NCBI GenBank assembly: GCA_028768525.1
Contig: CP054837.1
Location: 5,390,001-5,454,000 of the forward strand
Origin: Desulfobacter sp.
GTDB lineage: Bacteria; Desulfobacterota; Desulfobacteria; Desulfobacterales; Desulfobacteraceae
Length of the DNA: 64,000 nucleotides
Direction: 5' to 3'
Shown here: piece after piece, positions 1 through 7,974 of the stretch
How positions within the stretch are numbered: the first letter of the stretch is position 1
Layout of the letters: every line of letters begins with the position of its first letter
Made by a program: the position numbers and the translations under genes
The notes under the pieces: model-generated
What the model was told of the DNA's origin: nothing
Database searches by the model: none
What the model saw: the letters and a program-made list of their open reading frames with translations, nothing else

Positions 1-1300
1 ATTTGCGGTTGGCATCCCTTAGCTTTATATTTATTTTATGTATGGCCTGCTGGCTTTTCTCCCGCTGGGAAACCATGACATTGGCCATCTTCCCCAGGCC
101 TTTGAGTTCATGGAAATGGACCTGTTCCAGGTCAATCTGCTCCATGGCCTTTCCGGCCTTGCTGAAAAAGAATTCAAACTCCCTCAGGTTTTTTTCCAGC
201 CGGTTGGAATAAAGCCGGCCTGCCAGGAAAACAAAAAAAATGGCAAAGCCGTTTATGGAGAGGATTGCGACCAGATCATCAATGATCTCCTGCTTTACTT
301 TTCTCTGCAGCTTCCTGGCCCGCTGTTTGTGGATTTTGGAATCCACAACCTTGCCCACAGTCCATCCCCAGGGTGGGTAATAACGCGCATACCCCATCAT
401 GGATTTAGGGGCTTCTCCAGCCTTCTCCAGCCTTGAAAAAGCGATGAAATCCCCTTTCCCTTCCAGAATCCGGCGTTGGCCCTCTACCAACACCGTTCTC
501 AGGGCGTCGTCCGGCAGCATCCGTCCCTGGTGGTCAGGCCGGCCGGAGAGCTGTTTCATTTGCCTGTCAAATATGAAAAACTCCCCATCCCTTTCACGGT
601 TCTGCTGGCGGTTGCCTTCAAGCACATAGGTTTGGATCTCCTTAGCCGAGGCCTCAAGGTAATCCCCGGTGCCGACCACCCATCCCAGGGGGGGGAACAA
701 TTTGACATAGGCAATCTTTTTTTTATTTATTTCCTTTTTTCCCGGAAAGGGCCACAAATACTCTACAAATCCCTCCCCCTTGTTTCTGGCCACCTGGATG
801 ATTTCCTGAACAATTTTTCTCCCGTCGGCGTCCTTCATATCGAACCATTGGGAACCTTCCAGGGCCATATCCGGCGGGTAAAGCTCAAGGGTGCCGTCCA
901 GGGCGTAGGCGAAAAAATATCCCCGCCCCCCGAAAAGCCGTATGCCCCTGATATGTTCCCGGATCAGATCGGAGACGGCCTTGGGGGGGAGGGAATCCCC
1001 ATGGCGGCGATACATATGGCACATCATATCGTAAATGGTTTCCGATGTCGCCTTGACATATTGCCGCATCCGGGTCCGCCCTATGGCCGTAAAGGAATTG
1101 AAAAGGGAAATATCCGAATCAATTTCCCTTTTTACCTCCTGTCTGAGGGCCTCAAGCGCCCTGGCCTCGCCCTCGGCAATTCCCCGGGAGAGGTTCTGGT
1201 AATGGTAGAGGGTAAATCCCACCGCCGGCACGATGCCGAACACCAGAATAATCATCAGGGCCAGCCTTGCAGGAATATTGGATATCTTGATTTGCTTCAT
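1..1300 (-). CDS. Membrane Cache-domain sensor protein (3' end outside window)
   Basis: The reading frame is open from an ATG at 1300 to the left edge with no stop, so the C-terminal output domain is missing. It opens with a membrane segment at about residues 10-30, then an extracytoplasmic region with two Cache-like halves. The first holds GYFFAYALDGTLELYPP and a GFVEYLWP segment, and the second a YYPPWGWTVGKVVD segment. A second membrane helix (about residue 350) is followed by a cytoplasmic stretch that may be a coiled signalling linker. The start is preceded by GGCAGGAGAAAAG. An 8-G run at 688 was checked and keeps the frame. The output could be a GGDEF, kinase or methyl-accepting domain. 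It lies 174 bp downstream of the chemoreceptor gene on the same strand. Confidence 0.8.
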   Translation of the reverse strand, partial: MKQIKISNIPARLALMIILVFGIVPAVGFTLYHYQNLSRGIAEGEARALEALRQEVKREIDSDISLFNSFTAIGRTRMRQYVKATSETIYDMMCHMYRRHGDSLPPKAVSDLIREHIRGIRLFGGRGYFFAYALDGTLELYPPDMALEGSQWFDMKDADGRKIVQEIIQVARNKGEGFVEYLWPFPGKKEINKKKIAYVKLFPPLGWVVGTGDYLEASAKEIQTYVLEGNRQQNRERDGEFFIFDRQMKQLSGRPDHQGRMLPDDALRTVLVEGQRRILEGKGDFIAFSRLEKAGEAPKSMMGYARYYPPWGWTVGKVVDSKIHKQRARKLQRKVKQEIIDDLVAILSINGFAIFFVFLAGRLYSNRLEKNLREFEFFFSKAGKAMEQIDLEQVHFHELKGLGKMANVMVSQREKSQQAIHKINIKLRDANRK

Positions 1301-1440
1301 CTTTTCTCCTGCCAAGGGTTCATTTCAGAACCGGGTGATTGTTCGTGATTTTAAATCTGTACCGGTATCCCGCAAAGGGGAAGGACCACAAACAAGGCCG
1401 GGATCATCCTGTGTCCCTCCAGGCGGCGATTTGGCGGGAG

Positions 1441-1469
1441 GGGCGGAGAATTCTCTCCGCCCGGTTTTT
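1441..1469 (+). terminator. Strong hairpin with T-tail between the two sensor genes
   Basis: A perfect 9-bp stem (GGGCGGAGA / TCTCCGCCC) with a 4-base ATTC loop is followed by GG and five T on the plus strand. It sits just downstream of the chemoreceptor stop on the minus strand. In that direction it has no U-tract, so it would be a poor intrinsic terminator for the gene it follows. Its function is uncertain. Confidence 0.35.
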
Positions 1470-1474
1470 AACGT

Positions 1475-3484
1475 CTATACTTTAAAGAGGTTTACCGTTT
1501 TTTCAAGGGTTGCCGAAAGGGTGCTCAGGTTGGCGGCACTGGTGTCGATTTCCGTACTGTTTTCTGATACAACGGCAACCGCATGGTTCACATCGCTGAT
1601 GTCCTTTGCGATATCATTGGCCACGCCCGAGGTCTGGGTAAGATTCTCGGTGATTTCCTCGATGCCCTGGGCAGCCTGGCCGACATTGGTGGCAATTTCC
1701 CTTGTGGTGACCGATTGTTCTTCCACTGCCGCGGCCACTGTATCTATCATTTCGTTGACACTGGAAATATCGCCTGTGACCCCTTCTATTTCCGTAACGG
1801 TTTCCCGGGTGGAGGCCTGGATGCCCTGGATCTGATCTTTGATTTCCAGGGTGGCTTCGGCCGTCTGCCTGGCCAGTTCTTTTATTTCACCGGCCACAAC
1901 GGCGAATCCCTTGCCCGCGTCACCGGCCCTGGCCGCTTCAATGGTGGCATTCAATGCCAGCAGGTTGGTCTGTTCGGAAATATCATTGATGGTTTCCACC
2001 ACATTGCCGATTTGTTTGGCAGACCGGTCCAGTTCGCCTATTTTTTCCGATGCCCTGCGGGTGCGGTCCACCGCTTCGTTGCTGGTGAGCCTTGTTTTTT
2101 CAGTATTGCCTGCGATCTCACTGATGGTGGCGTTCATTTCTTCGGCCGCCGCCGACACCATGCCGATATTGGTGGAAGATTGTTCAACGGCAGAGGCCAC
2201 CGAGGACATATTGGTGCTCATTTCTTCGGCTGCGGCTGCCACTGAATTGGATTTTTCAGCCATTTTATCCGCCTCCTGGGAGACCTGGCCGGCAATGGTC
2301 AATAATGCGGAAGAAGAGGAGCTTAATTCTTCTGAATTTCCTGCAATACCGGAGATGATGCCCTGGAGTTTTTCCACAAAGGTATTGAACCACCTGGCCA
2401 TTTCTCCGATTTCGTCACTGGAGTCCGTGGGCAGCCGCATGGTCAGATCCCCCTCTCCCTGGGCAATGTCTTTCAACCCCTCCACCATCTGGTTGATGGG
2501 CTTGACGACCCTGCCGGAGATGACAGCGGTCAGGGCGCCAATCACTATAAGTACCAATGCGGTGATGCCCAGTACAACTGTTCTGATTGAAGCGGCGACA
2601 TCTGACAATTCGGCTTTCTCAATGAGGATAACGATGACCCATGGGGTGTTGGCGGACTGGAAGGAATTGACGTGATAGACAATGCCGTTTATTTGGGTGT
2701 CAAAATCGGCCTTTTCCTTTTCCAGGACGGTCTCCATTTTGTCAATTCCCACGTCTTTGATATATTTACGGTTGTTGTCTGCATTCTTGGGGTCCGCCAG
2801 GATCAGGCCTTTTTTGTGGAGCATCATGGCATATCCGGTTTTTCCGATTTTAACCCCCTGCATGATTTCGGCCAGTTTATCCGAGGTGACGTCCAGTCCT
2901 ATCGTCCCGTATACCCGGCCGGTTTTGTCCTTAAAGGATCGCACATTACTGACGATTGTTGAGCCGCTGATGCTGTCCGTATAGGGGTCGGTACGCAGGA
3001 TTTTTCCGTTTTCGGGCAGCGCAAGGTTGAACCAGCCTTTTTTCCTGGGGTCGTAGCCCTTGTGAACATTGGTCTCGGGCCACTGAATATACCCGCCGTC
3101 CTTGGTGCCCAGATACACATACATGGTGCCGGGGTGGTGAGTGGCGTAATTATTGAATTCTTCAAAAATCTCCTGTTCAATGCCGCCGTTTTTGGAGGGG
3201 GTCATGGCGCTTTTTTCACTGGTGTCCGCATAACTGGTAATGCTGTTGTCCGCACTCAGGATTTTGGAATGGGCGGCAAAGGAATCAAGGTTCCGGTCAA
3301 GGTCGTTGTAAAAGACTTCAAGCATCTGTTCGATGCCGTTGACCTGCTGGCCCACATTGTCGATATAGGTTTCCCGGGTGGACTTGTTGATCAGCACATT
3401 GACGGCAATGACCACCGGGACCACAGCAACCAGGATGAGTGAAAAGGAAAAGACGAGAAGCTTCGACCGGATGGATTTAAGCAT
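1475..3484 (-). CDS. Methyl-accepting chemotaxis protein with dCache sensor
   Basis: This is a 669-residue transmembrane chemoreceptor. It has an N-terminal membrane helix (about 10-30) and a double-Cache periplasmic domain with the typical GTKDGGYIQWPE and YDPRKKGWF segments. A second membrane helix lies near residue 280, followed by HAMP and a long coiled-coil signalling domain. The conserved hairpin tip contains NLLALNATIEAARAGD. It should signal to CheA/CheW, but none of those genes are in the window. The start at 3484 is chosen because AAAGGAGAA precedes it. An upstream in-frame ATG at 3505 would place the ribosome site inside the gene. Such dCache domains usually bind amino acids or organic acids, but the ligand cannot be told here. 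Confidence 0.93.
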   Translation of the reverse strand: MLKSIRSKLLVFSFSLILVAVVPVVIAVNVLINKSTRETYIDNVGQQVNGIEQMLEVFYNDLDRNLDSFAAHSKILSADNSITSYADTSEKSAMTPSKNGGIEQEIFEEFNNYATHHPGTMYVYLGTKDGGYIQWPETNVHKGYDPRKKGWFNLALPENGKILRTDPYTDSISGSTIVSNVRSFKDKTGRVYGTIGLDVTSDKLAEIMQGVKIGKTGYAMMLHKKGLILADPKNADNNRKYIKDVGIDKMETVLEKEKADFDTQINGIVYHVNSFQSANTPWVIVILIEKAELSDVAASIRTVVLGITALVLIVIGALTAVISGRVVKPINQMVEGLKDIAQGEGDLTMRLPTDSSDEIGEMARWFNTFVEKLQGIISGIAGNSEELSSSSSALLTIAGQVSQEADKMAEKSNSVAAAAEEMSTNMSSVASAVEQSSTNIGMVSAAAEEMNATISEIAGNTEKTRLTSNEAVDRTRRASEKIGELDRSAKQIGNVVETINDISEQTNLLALNATIEAARAGDAGKGFAVVAGEIKELARQTAEATLEIKDQIQGIQASTRETVTEIEGVTGDISSVNEMIDTVAAAVEEQSVTTREIATNVGQAAQGIEEITENLTQTSGVANDIAKDISDVNHAVAVVSENSTEIDTSAANLSTLSATLEKTVNLFKV

Positions 3485-3720
3485 AACATTCTCCTTTAAA
3501 GGCATTGCTTAAAAGAGGGGCACCCCTCATAGCATGGCGATTATAATTATTTTGTCTGGCTGGAAATACTTATCGTAATAGTATGCATTGAAATCCCGGG
3601 TTGATCAATAATAAATACTCAGGGGCCTGTAATTTCCATGGAATCGGTTTTGCCTATTGCAATTTTCCCCGGGGAATCTTAAGTTTTTACTTTATCGATT
3701 CTCAAGAGATAGAGGTGAAT

Positions 3721-4332
3721 ATGCTCAACACGGAGTTCCTCATAACCTCATTGGTGGTGGTGCTGATACCCGGTACGGGTGTCATTTATACAATTTCAAA
3801 CGGCCTGTTCCTGGGGACCCGGGCCAGCATTGCCGCAGCAGTGGGGTGCACCGCAGGGATTATCCCCCACCTGGCGGCCAGCATATTCGGCCTGTCCGCC
3901 ATCCTTCACATGGGGGCCCTGGCATTCCAGGCGGTCAAATTTGCCGGCGCCGCCTATCTGCTCTATCTGGCCTGGGGCATGTGGCGGGAGACAGGGGGGC
4001 TGGCATTTGATTCCCCCGGCGACGGTGCCGGGCTGTGGAAAATTGTCAAAAGAGGGGTGCTGATCAATATCCTCAATCCAAAGCTATCCGTATTTTTTTT
4101 GGCATTTTTACCGCTTTTTGTTTCTGCGGACGGGCCCTCTCCCATTCTCCAGATGATGGGGCTCAGCGCCGTATTCATGATCATGACCCTTGTGGTCTTT
4201 ATCCTTTACGGCCTGGCAGCGGGCCGGTTCGGCAGGTATGTGGTCAATTCTCCGGGCGTTATATCCCGTCTCCAGCGGACGTTTGCGGCGGTATTCGCCC
4301 TGCTCGGCATCAAACTGGCAATAACTGATTGA
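3721..4332 (+). CDS. LysE/RhtB-family amino-acid exporter
   Basis: A 203-residue inner-membrane protein. The opening residues MLNTEFLITSLVVVLIPGTG match the LysE/RhtB family, with the conserved PG in the first helix. About six hydrophobic segments follow, and an N-P-K segment (LINILNPKLSVFFLAFLP) is the second family hallmark. Members export amino acids or homoserine lactones, and the substrate is not predictable. The start at 3721 is preferred over one at 3601 because it fits the family N-terminus and has AGAGGTGA upstream. It is followed after 31 bp by the LOG-domain gene on the same strand, so the two may be cotranscribed. Confidence 0.88.
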   Translation: MLNTEFLITSLVVVLIPGTGVIYTISNGLFLGTRASIAAAVGCTAGIIPHLAASIFGLSAILHMGALAFQAVKFAGAAYLLYLAWGMWRETGGLAFDSPGDGAGLWKIVKRGVLINILNPKLSVFFLAFLPLFVSADGPSPILQMMGLSAVFMIMTLVVFILYGLAAGRFGRYVVNSPGVISRLQRTFAAVFALLGIKLAITD

Positions 4333-4363
4333 CGGAACCTGATTTTAGTAGATAGGACATACA

Positions 4364-6493
4364 ATGGATATCCCCCAGATCATCAGCCCCGACGGCTACA
4401 TTCACGCGATTACGGATACGGCGCCTGAACCGGAGTGCATTGGTGCCCAGTTTATATTTCCCCGTGTGTCGGATTATATTGCCGGCGCCTTGAAGGAAGG
4501 AAAACCCTGGTTTTTTTCCGGCAGGAGCGGCAACGCCCAGATGGGGCTGTTCACGGACACCCACCTGCCCGGAGGAACGCCTTCGCCTCCCGGCATCGAA
4601 GGCTCCCGTATTATGCTTTCCGGGGTGATCCGGAACCTGAATCCTTTGCTTTCCAATGCCCTGGACCTGTTTGAGGCGGGAGATGAGATCGGCCGCCTGG
4701 TGGTGACAGACCCGGAACTGCGGATACAGGATGTCCGCCATTACCTGCACAAGCGGCTTTTTGTGGGTAACCGCAAGGGACGGGGGTATTACGAAGGCTT
4801 TGAGATCCGGACGGAAACCGACCCCCTTACCGGCAAGGCCTGCGATTATATAGAAGCGGCGTTGTCCCCTTACCAATACTGTTTTGAACCGGGGGCCATG
4901 AGCCGGTCCAGCCTCAACGCAGTGGTGAAAAAGGGGAGAAGCGCCCTGAACACCATCCGTTCCAGGGTCCCCATGGCCCTTGAAAAAGCATGCCTCAGTC
5001 CCGGAGACCTTTTTGTGGGGGCGGTGAAGATCTCTTTGGGGGATATCTACGGGATCATTGATGCCCGGGTGGCGCCTGAAACAGCCGGGGTGGTCCATCT
5101 GCCGGCCCGTGTGCTTGATCCTTTCCGTACCTTTAGGGACCGGCAGGTGGAGCTTTACCATTTTGGTGAGCACCCGGTCTCCTTTTCGGATATCCGGATC
5201 CGTATCCGGTTTTTCAGGAGCCGGAACCCCCTCACCGTGCCCCTGGAAAAAACCCGGGTCAAGGAGGGGTACCGGCTCTGCGACCTGCTGACCCATGCCG
5301 AGGTGGCCAACCTCTTCGACGTCATGGACAAAAACTCCATGGGGCTGATTCTCAATAAAGGGAATTTCGTCCAGGTGCCCATGGCCATCAATCCAGGGGG
5401 AGAGGCCCAACTGGAAATTATCCGGAACAGCCTTCTGGAAAGTACCCAGCGCAAACATGAGCCGGACCTGCCCTGCGGCAGGGATGAAAAATTCAGGGAA
5501 ACCTTAGAAAAGCTTTCCGTGCTGGGCGGGGTGAACTCAAGGGTTTTCATCGCCAGGCAATTCCCGGCCCGGGATGTGGTGGACGCCCTGCGGCGGAGCG
5601 GGCTGCGCACCTTTTTGATCAATGCGGAAAATCCCTGTTTCGGGGACGATTATATCAAACACATGATTAATCTGAGCCATGCATCCCATTCCCGCTGTGA
5701 ATTCATGCGTTACGATCCGGAAATTGACAAGCTTTACTCCTTTTACCACGGCTGCTTCATGGAACCCGACGACTGGGAGCGCTTCAACCGGGTGAGGTTC
5801 TGGTTTGCATTTTACGGGTCCCACACCCAGGCGGCGGACAACAAGCTGACCATGGATCTGATCAACCGCCTGGCCATCCGCCTGGGGGATGAAATGGGCA
5901 TTGTCCACGGCGGCGGCCCCGGCCTGATGAAGGAGGCCAACGACCTGGCCCGCCAGCACAATATCATGAGTGTGGGCATTGCCATTGAACTGGAGGGGGA
6001 GAACCAGGCGTCGCTGACCACCTGTGACGGACTGATTAAATACGAAGAAGGCCTGCGCCTGGCCCGCCAGGACCACCTCCAGAAACTGAGCAACCTGCCT
6101 GTGATCAACACCGGCGGCTATGGCAGCGCCGAAGAGTTGTCCATCACCATCACCTCCATGAAAATCCATGAAAATCCCCTGGCGCCGATTATTCTCCTGG
6201 ATCCGGACAACCTTTGGGAAAATGCCCGCAAACAGACCCGGGAAATTGCAAAACGCAAATACGGTCCGGCCTTTACCCCCCATCTGGTGAAATCATGCAA
6301 AAATGCAGGGGAGGCGGAAAAAGAACTGATAGGCTTTCTGGCGGCGCCGGATAAATGGTACAGGGCAAATAAAATTCCGGCGGAGAGCGTGGAAAAGGCC
6401 AGGGTCAAGGCCGCCAGGATCCGCTGCCGTTTCCTTCAGCAGAGAAAGGTGGACGTGTTTGACAGGCCAAATCCCCGGCTTTCCGGTGAGTGA
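4364..6493 (+). CDS. Large protein with C-terminal LOG (lysine-decarboxylase-like) Rossmann domain
   Basis: A 709-residue soluble protein. The last third resembles LOG-family phosphoribohydrolases. It has an FAFYGSHTQ strand, a nucleotide-loop VHGGGPGLMKEAN and a degenerate PGGxGTxxE motif that reads NTGGYGSAEE. The catalytic-type glutamate is kept while the Pro and Thr are replaced. The first 400 or so residues do not match a family I can name. LOG enzymes release ribose 5-phosphate from nucleotide monophosphates, including cytokinin precursors. Whether this divergent version does so is unknown. It is convergent with the sucrose operon, 14 bp from the phosphorylase stop. Confidence 0.7.
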   Translation: MDIPQIISPDGYIHAITDTAPEPECIGAQFIFPRVSDYIAGALKEGKPWFFSGRSGNAQMGLFTDTHLPGGTPSPPGIEGSRIMLSGVIRNLNPLLSNALDLFEAGDEIGRLVVTDPELRIQDVRHYLHKRLFVGNRKGRGYYEGFEIRTETDPLTGKACDYIEAALSPYQYCFEPGAMSRSSLNAVVKKGRSALNTIRSRVPMALEKACLSPGDLFVGAVKISLGDIYGIIDARVAPETAGVVHLPARVLDPFRTFRDRQVELYHFGEHPVSFSDIRIRIRFFRSRNPLTVPLEKTRVKEGYRLCDLLTHAEVANLFDVMDKNSMGLILNKGNFVQVPMAINPGGEAQLEIIRNSLLESTQRKHEPDLPCGRDEKFRETLEKLSVLGGVNSRVFIARQFPARDVVDALRRSGLRTFLINAENPCFGDDYIKHMINLSHASHSRCEFMRYDPEIDKLYSFYHGCFMEPDDWERFNRVRFWFAFYGSHTQAADNKLTMDLINRLAIRLGDEMGIVHGGGPGLMKEANDLARQHNIMSVGIAIELEGENQASLTTCDGLIKYEEGLRLARQDHLQKLSNLPVINTGGYGSAEELSITITSMKIHENPLAPIILLDPDNLWENARKQTREIAKRKYGPAFTPHLVKSCKNAGEAEKELIGFLAAPDKWYRANKIPAESVEKARVKAARIRCRFLQQRKVDVFDRPNPRLSGE

Positions 6494-6507
6494 CCGGCCG
6501 GTGCCGG

Positions 6508-7956
6508 TTATGGGGAGAAAGAGGTCTCCCGTGAGGCCACAGGGTCGGTATAGGTGATGGTGACCCTGTAGTCCTTCACGTCGATATGGGCCGTGGCTGT
6601 ATGCTGCTTGTGTTTCCATTCGGCGATCAGTTCCGTGTCCGGGGACTTGATCAGGGTGAATTCCCCATTGAATGCCGGGTAGGAATTGCGGAACTCCATG
6701 AGCCGGAGCAGGCGCTGGACAACGGGCTTCTGGACATCCTCCCGTATTTCGGTGAGGGTGTAGTTGTGGCGGTTGATGTTCCGGCCCAGCCGGGTCCGTT
6801 CCACCAGTTCAATATCGTTTTCCCCGGCCAGCAGCCCCACATAGTAAACCTGGGGGATGCCAGGAGTGAAGAACTGAATGGCCCGGGCGGTGATATAGGC
6901 GTCGTCATTGCAGCCCAGGGCCGAGTAATAGGTGCAGTTGACCTGGTAGATGTCCAGGTTCTGGTATTCCGGTCCTGAATAGGTCTCCTTGACGTTGGAG
7001 CCCCTTTCGTACAGGGTTTTCAGTGTGTCGTCGATCTCGTCCGGGTTGAGCAGTTCATTTACATCCACCACCCCGATGCCGTCGTGGGTATCCAGGGTGG
7101 TGACCTGTTTGCGGGGGCATTTGCGCAGCCAGGATTTCAGCCGCCTTGAAGTGGACATGTACAGGCCGTGGAGCACCAGCATGGGCAGGGCGAAATCGTA
7201 GCACCAGTAGCCCTTTTCCGCCAGTTTGAGCTGGTAGGAGTAATGTTCGTGGACCTCGGGCAGGATCTCGGTGTCGAATGCCGAGGCATAGTCATCAAAC
7301 CACTCCAGGTATTCCCAGATTTTGGGTTCAACAAAAAAACAATTGGTGCCCAGTTCCATGGTGGTGTATGCGATGGCGTCCAGGCGGATCATCTTGGGCC
7401 GGTTCCGGGCCAGGCGGATGAGAAATTTGCGCATGACCTCCCGGGTTTTGGGGGAATCGTAATCCAGGTCGATCTGTTCGTAGTCAAAGGTACACCAGAT
7501 CTTTTCAAGGGTGCCGTTGGGCCGTTCCAGCTGCTGGTAGGGGGGGCGCGGTTTCCGGGTATAGACCTTTTTAAGGTCTTCTTCAGGCACGAATCCGCCG
7601 GGCACCAGCTTGTCAAAGCTCAGGAACATGTCTGCATATTCGCTCATCTGTCCCTTTTCCACATAATCCTGGAAAAATTCGGACTGCCGGGAGATGTGGT
7701 TGACCATGAAATCGATGGCCAGGTCAAAATCCTGGCCGATTTTTTCCACATCTTCCCAGGTCCCGAAGGCCGGATCCACCTCATCATAGGTTTTAGGGGC
7801 AAACCCCCGGTCCGAGGAGGAAGGGTAAAAGGGGAGGATGTGAACCCCGCCGATGGCTTTAGAGAAAAATTTGCGCAGCGCATAGTGTAATTCCGGCAGG
7901 TTGGTCCCCAAAGAATCCGGATAGGTGATGAGCTGGATTTTGTTTTTTAATGCCAT
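6508..7956 (-). CDS. Sucrose phosphorylase (GH13 subfamily 18 type)
   Basis: A 482-residue cytoplasmic alpha-amylase-superfamily enzyme, the usual length for sucrose phosphorylase, which turns sucrose plus phosphate into glucose 1-phosphate and fructose. Visible motifs are VHILPFYPSSSDRGF near the N-terminus and DFMVNHIS. RLDAIAYTTMELGT carries the nucleophile Asp, EILPEVHEHY the acid/base Glu, and LDTHDGIGVVD the third Asp. Related enzymes act on glucosylglycerol or glucosylglycerate. The neighbouring sucrose-phosphate synthase favours sucrose. It is the last gene of the operon, 18 bp after the synthase stop, with GACAAGGAGAAAGGC just before the start. Confidence 0.88.
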   Translation of the reverse strand: MALKNKIQLITYPDSLGTNLPELHYALRKFFSKAIGGVHILPFYPSSSDRGFAPKTYDEVDPAFGTWEDVEKIGQDFDLAIDFMVNHISRQSEFFQDYVEKGQMSEYADMFLSFDKLVPGGFVPEEDLKKVYTRKPRPPYQQLERPNGTLEKIWCTFDYEQIDLDYDSPKTREVMRKFLIRLARNRPKMIRLDAIAYTTMELGTNCFFVEPKIWEYLEWFDDYASAFDTEILPEVHEHYSYQLKLAEKGYWCYDFALPMLVLHGLYMSTSRRLKSWLRKCPRKQVTTLDTHDGIGVVDVNELLNPDEIDDTLKTLYERGSNVKETYSGPEYQNLDIYQVNCTYYSALGCNDDAYITARAIQFFTPGIPQVYYVGLLAGENDIELVERTRLGRNINRHNYTLTEIREDVQKPVVQRLLRLMEFRNSYPAFNGEFTLIKSPDTELIAEWKHKQHTATAHIDVKDYRVTITYTDPVASRETSFSP

Positions 7957-7974
7957 GCCTTTCTCCTTGTCTCT

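Noticed and set aside
681..690. Possible frameshift at an 8-G run
   Set aside because: Translating the minus strand across the run gives a continuous family-like sequence (LFPPLGWVVGTGDYLE), so the frame is intact.
476..1348. Long plus-strand open frame over the sensor gene
   Set aside because: It lies antisense to a coding frame with clear Cache-domain and membrane segments and has no family features.
4310..5458. Minus-strand open frame over the LOG-domain gene
   Set aside because: It runs opposite to a strongly featured gene and is compositionally a shadow.
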